In this document: positions 17,985-25,829 of the stretch, one piece after another | Position numbering within the stretch: the stretch's first letter is position 1 | Layout: every line of letters starts with the position of its first letter | Assembly (NCBI RefSeq): GCF_030413175.1 | Contig: NZ_CP129212.1 | Span: 6,300,450-6,364,449 of the forward strand | Origin: Bradyrhizobium roseum | GTDB taxonomy: Bacteria; Pseudomonadota; Alphaproteobacteria; Rhizobiales; Xanthobacteraceae | Direction of reading: 5' to 3' | Length of the DNA: 64,000 nucleotides | Position numbers and translations under genes: made by a program | The notes under the pieces: model-generated | The model's database searches: none | What the model was told of the DNA's origin: nothing | What the model saw: only the letters and a program-made list of their open reading frames with translations

Positions 17985-19373
17985 ATGAGCACGCTCGACA
18001 CCGGCCTGACGATCATCCGCAACGCGTCGCAGCGCGTGTCGAAGGCCAACGGCTGGATGGGCAACGCGTTCAAGGGCTGGATGCCGACCGGCCTCTACGC
18101 CCGCGCGCTCTTGATCATGATCGTGCCGATGGTGATGCTGCAGACGGTGGTCGCCTTCGTGTTCATGGAGCGGCACTGGAACACGGTGACACGGCATCTG
18201 TCGGCCGCCGTGGTAGCGGATATCGCGGGCCTGATCGACATCTACAAGACCTTTCCGCAGGACAAGGATCGCACGCAACTCAAGCGCATCGCGCAGCAGC
18301 GGCTTGGGCTCGTGATCGATTTCCTTCCGCCGGGCGACATGCCCTCGCCGGGACCAAAGCCGTTCTTCTCACTGCTCGACCAGTCGCTCTCCGGGCAGAT
18401 CAGCCGCCAGGTCAGCCGTCCGTTCTGGATCGACACCGTCGGCAAGTCCAACCTGGTCGAGATCCGCATCCAGCTCGACGATGCCGTGATGCGGGTGTTC
18501 GCGCAGCGAAGCCGGGCCTACGCGTCGCAATCGGAGATCTTCATCTTCTGGATGCTCGGCACCTCCTCGATCCTGCTGATCGTCGCGGTATTGTTCCTGC
18601 GCAACCAGATCAAGCCGATCCTGCGGCTGGCGGACGCCGCCGAAAGTTTCGGCAAGGGCCGCGAGGAGCCGAATTTTCGCCCACGCGGCGCGCGCGAGGT
18701 GCGTCGCGCGGCGCAGGCATTTCTGGAGATGAAGGCCCGCGTCGAGCGCTCGATCGAACAGCGCACCGCCATGCTGGCCGGCGTCAGCCACGATCTGCGC
18801 ACCATCCTGACCCGCTTCAAGCTCGAACTCGCACTGATCGGCGACAGTCCCGAGGTCGACGGCATGCGCAAGGATGTCGACGAGATGTCCGGCATGCTGG
18901 AGGCCTATCTCGCGTTTGCGCGCGGCGACAGCGGCGAGGTCGCGCAGCCGACCGACATGGCGATGGCGCTGGAGGAATTGCGCAGCGATGCGGAACGCCA
19001 TGGCCATGTCGCGACGGTGACCTTCCACGGCCTGCCTGTGGTGACGGTGAAGCCGGCCGCGTTCAAGCGCTGCATCGCCAACCTCGTCACCAACGCCGCG
19101 CGTTATGCGAAAACGGTCGCCATCACCGGCCACCGCGATCACCGCTATCTGACCGTCACGATCGACGACGACGGGCCGGGCATTCCCGCCGACATGCGCG
19201 AGGAAGTGTTCAAGCCGTTCCTGCGGCTCGACGACGCCCGCAACCAGGACGAAGGCGGCACCGGCCTGGGGCTCGCCATCGCCCGCGACATCGCCCGCTC
19301 GCACGGCGGCGACATCACGCTGAGCGACAGCCCGATGGGCGGCCTGCGGGCAGCGGTCAGGGTGCCGGTGTAG
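17985..19373 (+). CDS. EnvZ-type sensor histidine kinase
   Basis: 462 residues. One membrane helix near residue 45 (ALLIMIVPMVMLQTVVAFVF), a ~120-residue periplasmic region, a second helix (FIFWMLGTSSILLIVAVLFL), a HAMP domain (RNQIKPILRLADAAESFGKG), the dimerisation/phosphoacceptor helix AGVSHDLRTILTRFKLELAL and an ATPase domain with NLVTNAARYA (N box), DDDGPGIP (G1) and GGTGLGLAIA (G2). The H box has Ile where EnvZ and most relatives have Pro (HDLRTP). The gene is 20 bases after its response regulator. The stimulus is unknown. Confidence 0.94.
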   Translation: MSTLDTGLTIIRNASQRVSKANGWMGNAFKGWMPTGLYARALLIMIVPMVMLQTVVAFVFMERHWNTVTRHLSAAVVADIAGLIDIYKTFPQDKDRTQLKRIAQQRLGLVIDFLPPGDMPSPGPKPFFSLLDQSLSGQISRQVSRPFWIDTVGKSNLVEIRIQLDDAVMRVFAQRSRAYASQSEIFIFWMLGTSSILLIVAVLFLRNQIKPILRLADAAESFGKGREEPNFRPRGAREVRRAAQAFLEMKARVERSIEQRTAMLAGVSHDLRTILTRFKLELALIGDSPEVDGMRKDVDEMSGMLEAYLAFARGDSGEVAQPTDMAMALEELRSDAERHGHVATVTFHGLPVVTVKPAAFKRCIANLVTNAARYAKTVAITGHRDHRYLTVTIDDDGPGIPADMREEVFKPFLRLDDARNQDEGGTGLGLAIARDIARSHGGDITLSDSPMGGLRAAVRVPV

Positions 19374-19375
19374 CC

Positions 19376-19510
19376 CCCCTCTCCCCGTTCTTCACGGGGA
19401 GAGGGTCGGGGTGAGGGGCTGCCTCAGCAAATTCGATAGACGTGAGTACGCGGAGCCTCCCCTCACCCGGCGCTATGCGCCGACCTCTCCCCGCAAGAGC
19501 GGGGCGAGGT
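19376..19510. repeat. Palindromic intergenic repeat between the kinase and the DUF3617 gene
   Basis: CCCTCTCCCC ... GGGGAGAGGG at the left and CTCTCCCCGCAAGAGCGGGGCGAG at the right, with GGGGTGAGGG / CCCCTCACC in the middle able to pair across the unit. It separates convergent genes. Confidence 0.72.
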
Positions 19511-19600
19511 TGAAGACACCGCGGGACCGCTACGCGCCGTTCCAATCCTACTGTGCATGGGGTTGTTTTCGATATTTTGCATTCGGGCGCCTGCAGCGCC

Positions 19601-20134
19601 CTACTTCGCCGCCTTCGGGATCAGCGCCTTCAGCTTGTCCATGTCCTTGATGTTTATCTTCATGCCGCCGGGCATCATGATGTCGCCGGCCTTCTGGTCA
19701 CCCTTGCAGGCGCCGAGCCACTTCGCTTCAATCGTCGTCGCGTTGTCGCGCCCGGTGCCGGCCATGCCGCCTTCGCTGTGCGAGGTCGACTTCACCGTGT
19801 AGGCCGAATTGAAATCGCCGATGATCTCGGCACGCGACTTGATCGTCATCCCGGCGACGCCGCAGACGGAATCGCTGACATAGCCGGTCGCGGTCTTCTG
19901 GATGTCCTGCTTGGAGCAGATCTCCTTGGCCATCGGCGAGAACGACGTGCTCATGTCCTTGTCGGTGGTCTCGTCGGTGCATTGCTGCATCGTCATCTCG
20001 GGCTTCGACGCGCCCGCGCTCTGCACCTTCATCTCCCAGAGCCCGGCCTTGCGTACCGGCAGTTCCACCGCGCCGGCGCTGAGCGGGGCCAGCAGGCCGG
20101 CGGCAGAAAGGGACCAAACAAAAAATCGTCTCAT
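19601..20134 (-). CDS. Exported DUF3617-family protein
   Basis: 177 residues with a signal peptide (MRRFFVWSLSAAGLLAPLSA). The mature part has the DUF3617 plan: RKAGLWEMKVQSAG, QQCTDETTDKDM, four Cys spaced for two disulfides, and SAYTVKSTSHSEGG. Family function is unknown; members are periplasmic. The adjacent minus-strand gene upstream (20239-20547) is also a small exported protein. Confidence 0.85.
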   Translation of the reverse strand: MRRFFVWSLSAAGLLAPLSAGAVELPVRKAGLWEMKVQSAGASKPEMTMQQCTDETTDKDMSTSFSPMAKEICSKQDIQKTATGYVSDSVCGVAGMTIKSRAEIIGDFNSAYTVKSTSHSEGGMAGTGRDNATTIEAKWLGACKGDQKAGDIMMPGGMKINIKDMDKLKALIPKAAK

Positions 20135-20238
20135 GGGCGGGCTCCCGCTAAATCTTCAATGACATATCCTCGCGCGACGTGAACACACGCCTCGCGTGGC
20201 AAAAACATGTCAGCTCGGAAAATCAGGGCCGGCAGCGC

Positions 20239-20547
20239 TCAATACAGCGCGCGCAGCGGCCGCTCGGCGGCGCCATAGGGCACCCAGCGGCAGGCAAAGG
20301 AGACGTAGCCGCCATAATTTGCCTGCACGCCGAGGAACTTCACCACCTTGCCATAGCGGGCGCAGTGGTCGACGGCGATCTGGCGGGCATCGGCCTGCAT
20401 CGCGAGCGGATAGGCGATGATCCCGCCGGTGTCATTGCCCTTGACCGGCGGTACGGTGTCGATATCGAGCCAGAACGCCTGCGCTGGCGCACCCGCCATC
20501 ACGACCAGGGACATCGCGACCAGACACGCCGCCATAATTTTTCGCAT
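20239..20547 (-). CDS. Small exported protein of unknown function
   Basis: About 102 residues with a signal peptide (MRKIMAACLVAMSLVVMAGA, cleavage after AQA). The mature region has FWLDIDTVPPVKGNDTGGII and a Cys pair (HCARYGK, SFACRWVP). I do not recognise the family. MRKIM at 20547 is taken as the start; the open frame begins seven residues earlier. It is divergent from another exported protein gene, with about 165 bases between. Confidence 0.72.
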   Translation of the reverse strand: MRKIMAACLVAMSLVVMAGAPAQAFWLDIDTVPPVKGNDTGGIIAYPLAMQADARQIAVDHCARYGKVVKFLGVQANYGGYVSFACRWVPYGAAERPLRALY

Positions 20548-20713
20548 CGCAGACTCCGTTTCGCTCAACCCTCACCATAGTGTGCGCCGATGGCCGTGAA
20601 AAGAATGGTTGAAGCACGAGGCGGAGTTGGCCGTCAGGTGTTGCCGTGCTGCACTTGACCTCATCAGGGCTTCGCGGCACCGTCTCGCGCGTTGGCTTAC
20701 CGGCGGATTCCCC

Positions 20714-21175
20714 ATGCGCAACCCATTCACATTCTTGCGATCATTCGGCCTGATGGCGGCAGCTTTCGCCGTGCTGGCCTGCAGCCCCGCCGCGCAGGCC
20801 GCCAACCCGCTGGAGCTCAATTTCGGGCTGTTCGGCCCGAAATATGACGGTCGCGTCGGCGAATGCGAGCGGGCACTGCCGACGATCGCTTCGCAGTTCC
20901 AGGAAAAGGAAGGCAAGTTCTGGAATTCGTCGCTCGTCATCACCGGCTTCGGACGGGTCCGTGAGACCGCGTTCCGACCCTGGCAGTCCGACAACATCCC
21001 GCGCCGCTATTGCAGCGGTGACGTGATGCTGAGCGACGGCAAGATGCGCGCGGTGCACTTCTCGATCGTCGAGGATGGCGGGTTCGCCGGTTTTGGACAG
21101 GGCGTCGATTGGTGCGTGGCCGGGCTCGACCGCAACTGGGCCTACGGCCCCGGCTGCCGGGCTGCGAAGCCCTGA
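20714..21175 (+). CDS. Exported protein of unknown function
   Basis: 153 residues with a signal peptide (SFGLMAAAFAVLACSPAAQA). The Cys in VLACSPAAQ could also be a lipobox, but cleavage after AQA looks as likely. The mature protein has four Cys (GECERAL, RRYCSGDV, DWCVAGL, PGCRAAK) suggesting two disulfides in the periplasm, and the stretch LVITGFGRVRETAFRPW. No family is assigned. It precedes the RNase T2 gene in the same direction by 82 bases. Confidence 0.75.
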   Translation: MRNPFTFLRSFGLMAAAFAVLACSPAAQAANPLELNFGLFGPKYDGRVGECERALPTIASQFQEKEGKFWNSSLVITGFGRVRETAFRPWQSDNIPRRYCSGDVMLSDGKMRAVHFSIVEDGGFAGFGQGVDWCVAGLDRNWAYGPGCRAAKP

Positions 21176-21257
21176 TTTCCGGCGGCCAGTCGAATTTTGT
21201 TCTTGAAATGTTCCTGTTCTCTGCTAGGCTACCGGTAGTCGGGTAGAGGGCCGTCCA

Positions 21258-21938
21258 ATGTATCGATTCCTCGTTATTTCGCGGATTGTGATTTCCCTGG
21301 CGCTTTTTGTCGTGTTCGCCGACATGGCGCGGGCGCAGGACCGCCGGCAGAACGCGCCGGGCGAGTTCGATTTTTACGTCCTTGCCCTGTCCTGGTCGCC
21401 CTCGTTCTGCGAGGCGGCGGCCGAGCGCGGCAACAGCGGGCGCGCGCAGGTGCAGTGCGAACGGCCCTACTCGTTCGTGGTCCACGGGCTGTGGCCGCAA
21501 TATGAGCGCGGCTTTCCTGAATATTGCCAGCGCCCGTCGCCGCGGCTCGACCGCAACATCATGACTTCGATGCTGGACCTGATGCCGGCGCCCGGGCTGA
21601 TCTTCAACGAGTGGGACAAGCACGGCACCTGTTCCGGCCTCGGCGCGCGGGCCTATTTCGAGAGCGTCCGCAAGGCGCGCGCCGCGGTGAAGATCCCGGA
21701 GGAATTTCTGCAATTGGCGACGCAGAAGACCATCGCGCCGGACGATCTCGAAGAGGCCTTCATCAAGATCAACCCGGGACTCAGCCGTTCGGCGATTTCA
21801 GTGATGTGCCCCAGCCGCCGCCTCAGCGAGGTGCGGATCTGCATGAGCAAGGACATGCAATTCCGCGCCTGCGAGGAAACCGACCGCCGCGCCTGCCGCC
21901 GCGACGAGGTGGTGATGCCGCCGGTGCGAGGCGGCTGA
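21258..21938 (+). CDS. Ribonuclease T2-family protein, exported
   Basis: 226 residues, signal peptide (ISRIVISLALFVVFADMARA) and both catalytic segments of the T2 family: CAS I FVVHGLWPQY with its His and CAS II NEWDKHGTCS with Glu, Lys and His. Such enzymes cut RNA at all bases to 3'-phosphates via 2',3'-cyclic products, in the periplasm or outside the cell. Cys residues are placed for the usual disulfides. Length fits the bacterial RNase I type. Its likely role is scavenging external RNA. Confidence 0.92.
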   Translation: MYRFLVISRIVISLALFVVFADMARAQDRRQNAPGEFDFYVLALSWSPSFCEAAAERGNSGRAQVQCERPYSFVVHGLWPQYERGFPEYCQRPSPRLDRNIMTSMLDLMPAPGLIFNEWDKHGTCSGLGARAYFESVRKARAAVKIPEEFLQLATQKTIAPDDLEEAFIKINPGLSRSAISVMCPSRRLSEVRICMSKDMQFRACEETDRRACRRDEVVMPPVRGG

Positions 21939-22004
21939 ATTTCCCTTCCGCCATGCCGATGCGTGGCGGCCTGTTCTACGCAGACAGCCTTCGGGCATCT
22001 GCGG

Positions 22005-22058
22005 TCCCGGTCATCCACGGCCTTATCGTCGTCTGCAGGGCACGTGGATGGCCGGGCC
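22005..22058. repeat. Degenerate hairpin repeat between RNase T2 and the RTX-like gene
   Basis: GGTCATCCACG (22009-22019) and CGTGGATGGCC (22043-22053) can pair. It looks like the inner portion of the two-hairpin family (compare 35958 and 46264, where ...CCATCCACG and CGTGGATG also occur). It lies between convergent genes. Confidence 0.5.
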
Positions 22059-22077
22059 TTATCTCCGCCAAAGCCTG

Positions 22078-23286
22078 TCAGGCCTTGATATCCACGCTGC
22101 CGCCAGCGAAGCTGAGTCGTACCGACCCAGCACCGCCGAGATCGAACGTCAGTGAATCGCCGGAGCCTTTGAAGTTCACGACGGCCTGGCCATTCTGCTG
22201 CGTGAGGACGACGTCGTTCAGCGAATAGCCGCTGATCGCGAGATCGACATTGTGGCCATTGACGTCAATGACGTCGTTGCCGTCACCATTGGCGAAATGG
22301 ACCGTGGTGCCTTCGCCCGTGACGCTGATGCTGTCGTTACCGGCGCCACCGGTCACCGTGGAAGAACTGCGGACCTGGATCGCATCGTCGCCGGCGCCGG
22401 CGTCGACAACGGAATGATCATCGGTCGCCACCCGGTCATTGCCATCGCCGGCCGACACCGTTGCATATGAGTAGGTTCTGACGACGTCATTGCCGGAGCC
22501 GGCATCGACATCGGCATGGTTGTAGGCTTCGATGAGGTCATTGCCGGCGCCGCCGGTCAGGCTGGCGTTGTCATAGGCGCTGAGGCTGTCGTCGCCGTCG
22601 CCACCGTCGAGCGTGGCATTGTCGTAGGCGCTGAGCTTGTCGTCGCCCGCACCCCCGCTCAGAAGCGAATTGGCATAGGCGCTGAGAACGTCGTCGCCTG
22701 CGCCCCCGTACAGGACGGAGTCACCATAGGTGGCGATCTTGTCGTTTCCGTTGCCGCCCGAAACGCTGGCATGGTCGTAGGTATTGATGAGATCGTTGCC
22801 ATCGCCGCCTTCGACGGTCGAATGACCATAGGTGCTCACAGTATCATCACCCGCGCCGGCGGAGACAACGGCCTGGCCGTATGTGTCGATCAGATCGTTA
22901 CCGGCGCCGGCTTCGATCGCGACCGGCCTAGCACCGGTCCTGATGATGTCGTCCCCGCTACCACCGATGATCTTGAAGAAGTCCAGGCTGGCGGACGCTC
23001 CGGCCTCACGGCCGCGGCGCGCGCCCGACCTGTCGGCAAGAAGGGCGTCGATCTGTGCCTGCAGCCGATCGACCACGGGCCGTTCCGCCGATGCCCGGGC
23101 GTACAGCTGCTTGGCTCGGTGAGAGATGGTGACGTTGGTGACCGACACGGACACCGATGAAGACGAGAGTGACGATGCGGTGCTTGCGGCAACGCCCTTG
23201 CTGGTACCTGCATCCGCCGCGGCGGTGCTGGTTTGGGAAATCGAAAAGGCCGTATAGGACAAATAGGCGGCTGCAATCGTACTCAT
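22078..23286 (-). CDS. RTX-like calcium-binding repeat protein with 17-residue units
   Basis: 402 residues. Residues 1-55 are Ser/Thr/Ala-rich, 56-100 a charged helical segment (AKQLYARASAERPVVDRLQA), and residues 108-~345 form about thirteen tandem units of the pattern GGxGNDxIxTYxHAxVx. Each unit is 17 residues (51 bases) and combines one RTX nonapeptide (GGxGxDxUx) with an eight-residue Tyr-containing strand; the Asp-rich turns should bind calcium in a beta-roll or beta-helix. The last ~50 residues (NDVVLTQQNGQAVVNF onward) look like a terminal cap. There is no classical signal peptide, so type I secretion or cytosolic location are both open; no T1SS genes lie nearby. TTG 23292 is an alternative start; ATG 23286 has GAGGGA upstream. 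Confidence 0.85.
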   Translation of the reverse strand: MSTIAAAYLSYTAFSISQTSTAAADAGTSKGVAASTASSLSSSSVSVSVTNVTISHRAKQLYARASAERPVVDRLQAQIDALLADRSGARRGREAGASASLDFFKIIGGSGDDIIRTGARPVAIEAGAGNDLIDTYGQAVVSAGAGDDTVSTYGHSTVEGGDGNDLINTYDHASVSGGNGNDKIATYGDSVLYGGAGDDVLSAYANSLLSGGAGDDKLSAYDNATLDGGDGDDSLSAYDNASLTGGAGNDLIEAYNHADVDAGSGNDVVRTYSYATVSAGDGNDRVATDDHSVVDAGAGDDAIQVRSSSTVTGGAGNDSISVTGEGTTVHFANGDGNDVIDVNGHNVDLAISGYSLNDVVLTQQNGQAVVNFKGSGDSLTFDLGGAGSVRLSFAGGSVDIKA

Positions 23287-23473
23287 AAGCAACTTCCCTC
23301 GTCTGTTCTGGACGGAACCGGAGAATACGCTCGAGACCGAAATGATCGGTTAAGGCTAGCGATCGACGGCCTCCGGCAATCTACTGACTTCCGTTACGGA
23401 CACGTCGTCCCGCCGCGCGCGGCTTTAACGACACGGGTTACTTTTCGCGCCGCAATGTCGTAACTGCTTAACA

Positions 23474-24334
23474 ATGAACTACCGACACGCCTTCCACGCC
23501 GGCGGCTTTGCCGACGTCATCAAGCACATCGTGCTGGTGCGGATGCTGACCTACCTCCAGGAGAAGCCGGCGCCGTTTCGCGTCATCGACACCCATGCCG
23601 GCGCCGGCCGCTACGATCTGACCAGCGATGAAGCGCGCCGCGGCGGCGAATGGCTCACCGGTATCGCACGGGTCATGCAGGCGCGGTTTTCGGAAAGCGC
23701 GCTGCCGCTGCTGACCCCTTATCTGGATATCGTCCGGGCGTTCAACGCACCGGGCAAGCTCGAGGCCTATCCCGGATCGCCCCTGATCGCCCGGGCGCTG
23801 CTGCGACCGCAGGACCGCCTCACGGCTTGCGAGATCGAGCCAAATGCCCGCCGGCAGCTGATCGACGCGCTGCGCCGCGACGCCCAGGCGCGGGTGGTCG
23901 ATCTCGACGGCTGGACGGCGTTGCCGGCCTTCGTGCCGCCCAACGAACGGCGCGGCCTGGTGCTGATCGATCCCTCGTTCGAGCAAAAAGACGAGTTCGA
24001 AACGCTCGCCGACGGCTTCGCCGAGGCCTACGCGAAATGGCCGACCGGCAGCTATCTGATCTGGTATCCAGTGAAAAGCCGCCGCGCCACCGATACCCTC
24101 GCACGGCTCGTCGCGGCCGCAGCCGGCGCCAGCAAGCCGCCCGGCAAGTGCCTGCGGCTCGAATTCAGCGTCGCACCGCAGGCGGCCGGCGGGCCCCTCA
24201 CCTCCACGGGGCTTTTGATCGTCAACCCGCCATGGACGCTGGCGGCCGAGTTGAAAACCATCCTGCCCGAACTCGAAAAGCCGCTCGGCCAGGGCGGCGC
24301 CGGCAGGTTCAGGCTGGAGACGCCCAAGCCCTGA
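23474..24334 (+). CDS. rlmJ: 23S rRNA (adenine-2030 N6)-methyltransferase
   Basis: 286 residues beginning MNYRHAFHAGGFADVIKHIV, the nearly invariant RlmJ start. The SAM-binding RVIDTHAGAGRYDL, GSPLIARALLRPQDRL and the catalytic motif in VLIDPSFEQKDEF follow. E. coli-type RlmJ has DPPY; this copy has DPSF, keeping the Asp-Pro. It should methylate A2030 of 23S rRNA in free RNA during assembly. No partner genes adjoin. Confidence 0.93.
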   Translation: MNYRHAFHAGGFADVIKHIVLVRMLTYLQEKPAPFRVIDTHAGAGRYDLTSDEARRGGEWLTGIARVMQARFSESALPLLTPYLDIVRAFNAPGKLEAYPGSPLIARALLRPQDRLTACEIEPNARRQLIDALRRDAQARVVDLDGWTALPAFVPPNERRGLVLIDPSFEQKDEFETLADGFAEAYAKWPTGSYLIWYPVKSRRATDTLARLVAAAAGASKPPGKCLRLEFSVAPQAAGGPLTSTGLLIVNPPWTLAAELKTILPELEKPLGQGGAGRFRLETPKP

Positions 24335-24600
24335 AGACCCCGCCGGTCACGCGAAAAGTGCTATTCGCCATATAGGCAATTCGCGCAAACCCGTATTATG
24401 CTCAGACCGTTGGGACTGGCTTTACGTTCCGCTTCCGCGAATGGTTGCGGCGGAGTGATCAAGGCCGAAATAAAATCCAGGTCGGTCGGGGACGTGATTC
24501 CGGCCGGCTCAGGTGGCCACAGCTTCCGGCAGCGAATGTCCGGTCGGCGGTTACGCGAATTGCGCGTAGCGGCGGAGCAATACGGGGGAGGAGTTTCCCG

Positions 24601-24816
24601 ATGGCCATGACTGGAACAGTCAAGTTCTTCAATGGAGAACGCGGCTACGGCTTCATCAAGCCCGATGATGGCGGCCGCGATGTGTTCGTTCACATCACCG
24701 CCGTCGAGCGGGCCGGACTGAAGGATCTGGCGGAAGGACAGCGCATTACGTTCGAGGTCGAACCGGACAAGAAGGGCAAAGGCCCCAAGGCGGTCAACCT
24801 GATGATTTCATCGTAA
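24601..24816 (+). CDS. Cold-shock (CspA-family) protein
   Basis: 71 residues, single cold-shock domain. RNP1 KFFNGERGYGFIKP and RNP2 DVFVHITAVERAG are intact; TGTVKFF opens the domain. Single-stranded nucleic-acid chaperone. ATG 24601 follows GGGGGAGGAG, a strong ribosome site. The 266 bases between rlmJ and this gene are gene-free and may hold a long structured 5' leader, as is usual for cold-shock genes; TATTAT near 24393 is a possible -10. Confidence 0.93.
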   Translation: MAMTGTVKFFNGERGYGFIKPDDGGRDVFVHITAVERAGLKDLAEGQRITFEVEPDKKGKGPKAVNLMISS

Positions 24817-24929
24817 ACGCCGCTTGCTTGGACGCGGACTGATTTGGCTTCGAATGTTTCGCTGGGCACGGCATGGCCACCCAGAGCGTTGCGCCATGCG
24901 ACGCGCGCACGGCTGACCCAGCCTGCAGA

Positions 24930-24963
24930 CAAAAAAATCCCGGCGGCTTGCGGCCGCCGGGAG
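24930..24963 (-). terminator. Intrinsic terminator of the outer-membrane protein gene
   Basis: On the minus strand, CTCCCGGCGGC, a short loop CGCAAG, GCCGCCGGGA and then TTTTTTT: a strong GC stem followed by a seven-T run, 26 bases after the stop of the beta-barrel gene. Confidence 0.88.
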
Positions 24964-24988
24964 TCGATAGAAGGCCGTTTCTTTGTTC

Positions 24989-25609
24989 TCAGAACCGATA
25001 ATTCACGCCGGCGCGAACCACACCGAACCGATAGCCATTTGACGCGCCTGTAATGACGAAGTTGCTGTTGGCCAGATCGACATAGAGGTATTCGATCTTG
25101 GCGCTCCAGTTCGGGGCAAAACCCATCTCGGCGCCGGCACCGAGCGTCCAGCCCGCATTGGTGTGGGATTCCGACAGGCCGAAGGTGGTGGCGCGCAATT
25201 CGCCGAAAGCAAGACCGCCGGTGCCGAAGAACATGATGTTGTTGAAGGCATAGCCGGCGCGGCCGCGGACCGTACCGAACCAGGGGTTGGAGAATTTCCA
25301 AGGCGCAAAGGTTTCCTCGGCGCCGGTGGCCTGAATGTCGCCTTCGAGACCGAACACAAAGCCGCCGTTCTGCCAGTTGTAGCCGGCCTGGACACCGCCG
25401 ACGAAGCCGGACGGCTTGGTCGGATTGTTGGCGACCGAACCCCAGGCATAGCCGAGGTTGCCGCCGAGATAGGGACCGGCCCAGCTATAGGCGTTGAGCG
25501 GCTGGTTGACGGTATAGGGTGCGCGCGATCCGTAGAAGTCGGCCGCCCCTGCGGGCATAGTCCAGCAAGCGGCGGTCAGCGCCAGTGCGCCAAATACAGA
25601 CCTTTTCAT
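24989..25609 (-). CDS. Outer-membrane beta-barrel protein (Omp25/Opa-like)
   Basis: 206 residues, signal peptide (SVFGALALTAACWTMPAGA) then a mature N-terminus ADFYGSRAPY and WAGPYLGGNLGYAWG, the usual opening of Rhizobiales Omp25/Omp31-like eight-stranded barrels. Strands alternate with GY/GG turns (VGGVQAGYNWQNGGFVFGLE) and the chain ends in NYRF, an aromatic C-terminal residue recognised by the BAM complex. Monocistronic, with its own terminator. Upstream are TTAA-N7-TTAA sites suggestive of CtrA control. Confidence 0.92.
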   Translation of the reverse strand: MKRSVFGALALTAACWTMPAGAADFYGSRAPYTVNQPLNAYSWAGPYLGGNLGYAWGSVANNPTKPSGFVGGVQAGYNWQNGGFVFGLEGDIQATGAEETFAPWKFSNPWFGTVRGRAGYAFNNIMFFGTGGLAFGELRATTFGLSESHTNAGWTLGAGAEMGFAPNWSAKIEYLYVDLANSNFVITGASNGYRFGVVRAGVNYRF

Positions 25610-25709
25610 CACGCAACTCCACGCAACCGCCGCGAACCAGGCCAGGCAAGACACCGGCGTGGTTACGGAACTCCATGCTTTTCGTGTAAGATTTATCGAG
25701 AGTTTTAAG

Positions 25710-25765
25710 TTAAAGGCTTGTTAAGCCGGGTTACCGCCCGCTCATCATTCTTAACAATGGGTTAC
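25710..25765. promoter_or_regulatory. Candidate CtrA sites between the barrel protein gene and uvrC
   Basis: TTAAAGGCTTGTTAA (25710-25724) is a full TTAA-N7-TTAA match; TTAACAATGGGTTAC (25751-25765) is the same motif with one mismatch in the second half. The pair lies 100-155 bases upstream of the outer-membrane protein start and 65-120 bases before uvrC. Two sites in 56 bases of GC-rich DNA are unlikely by chance, but binding is an inference. Confidence 0.5.
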
Positions 25766-25829
25766 CGACGCATTCGCAGGTTCGACGCGAGCGCTGGCGA
25801 TGCCGCCCCTCAGCGCTTAATTTAGGCCC

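Noticed and set aside
22252..22965. Regular 51-base periodicity that looks like a CRISPR or satellite array
   Set aside because: It is in-frame coding repeat of the RTX-like protein; units diverge at third positions and have no spacers.
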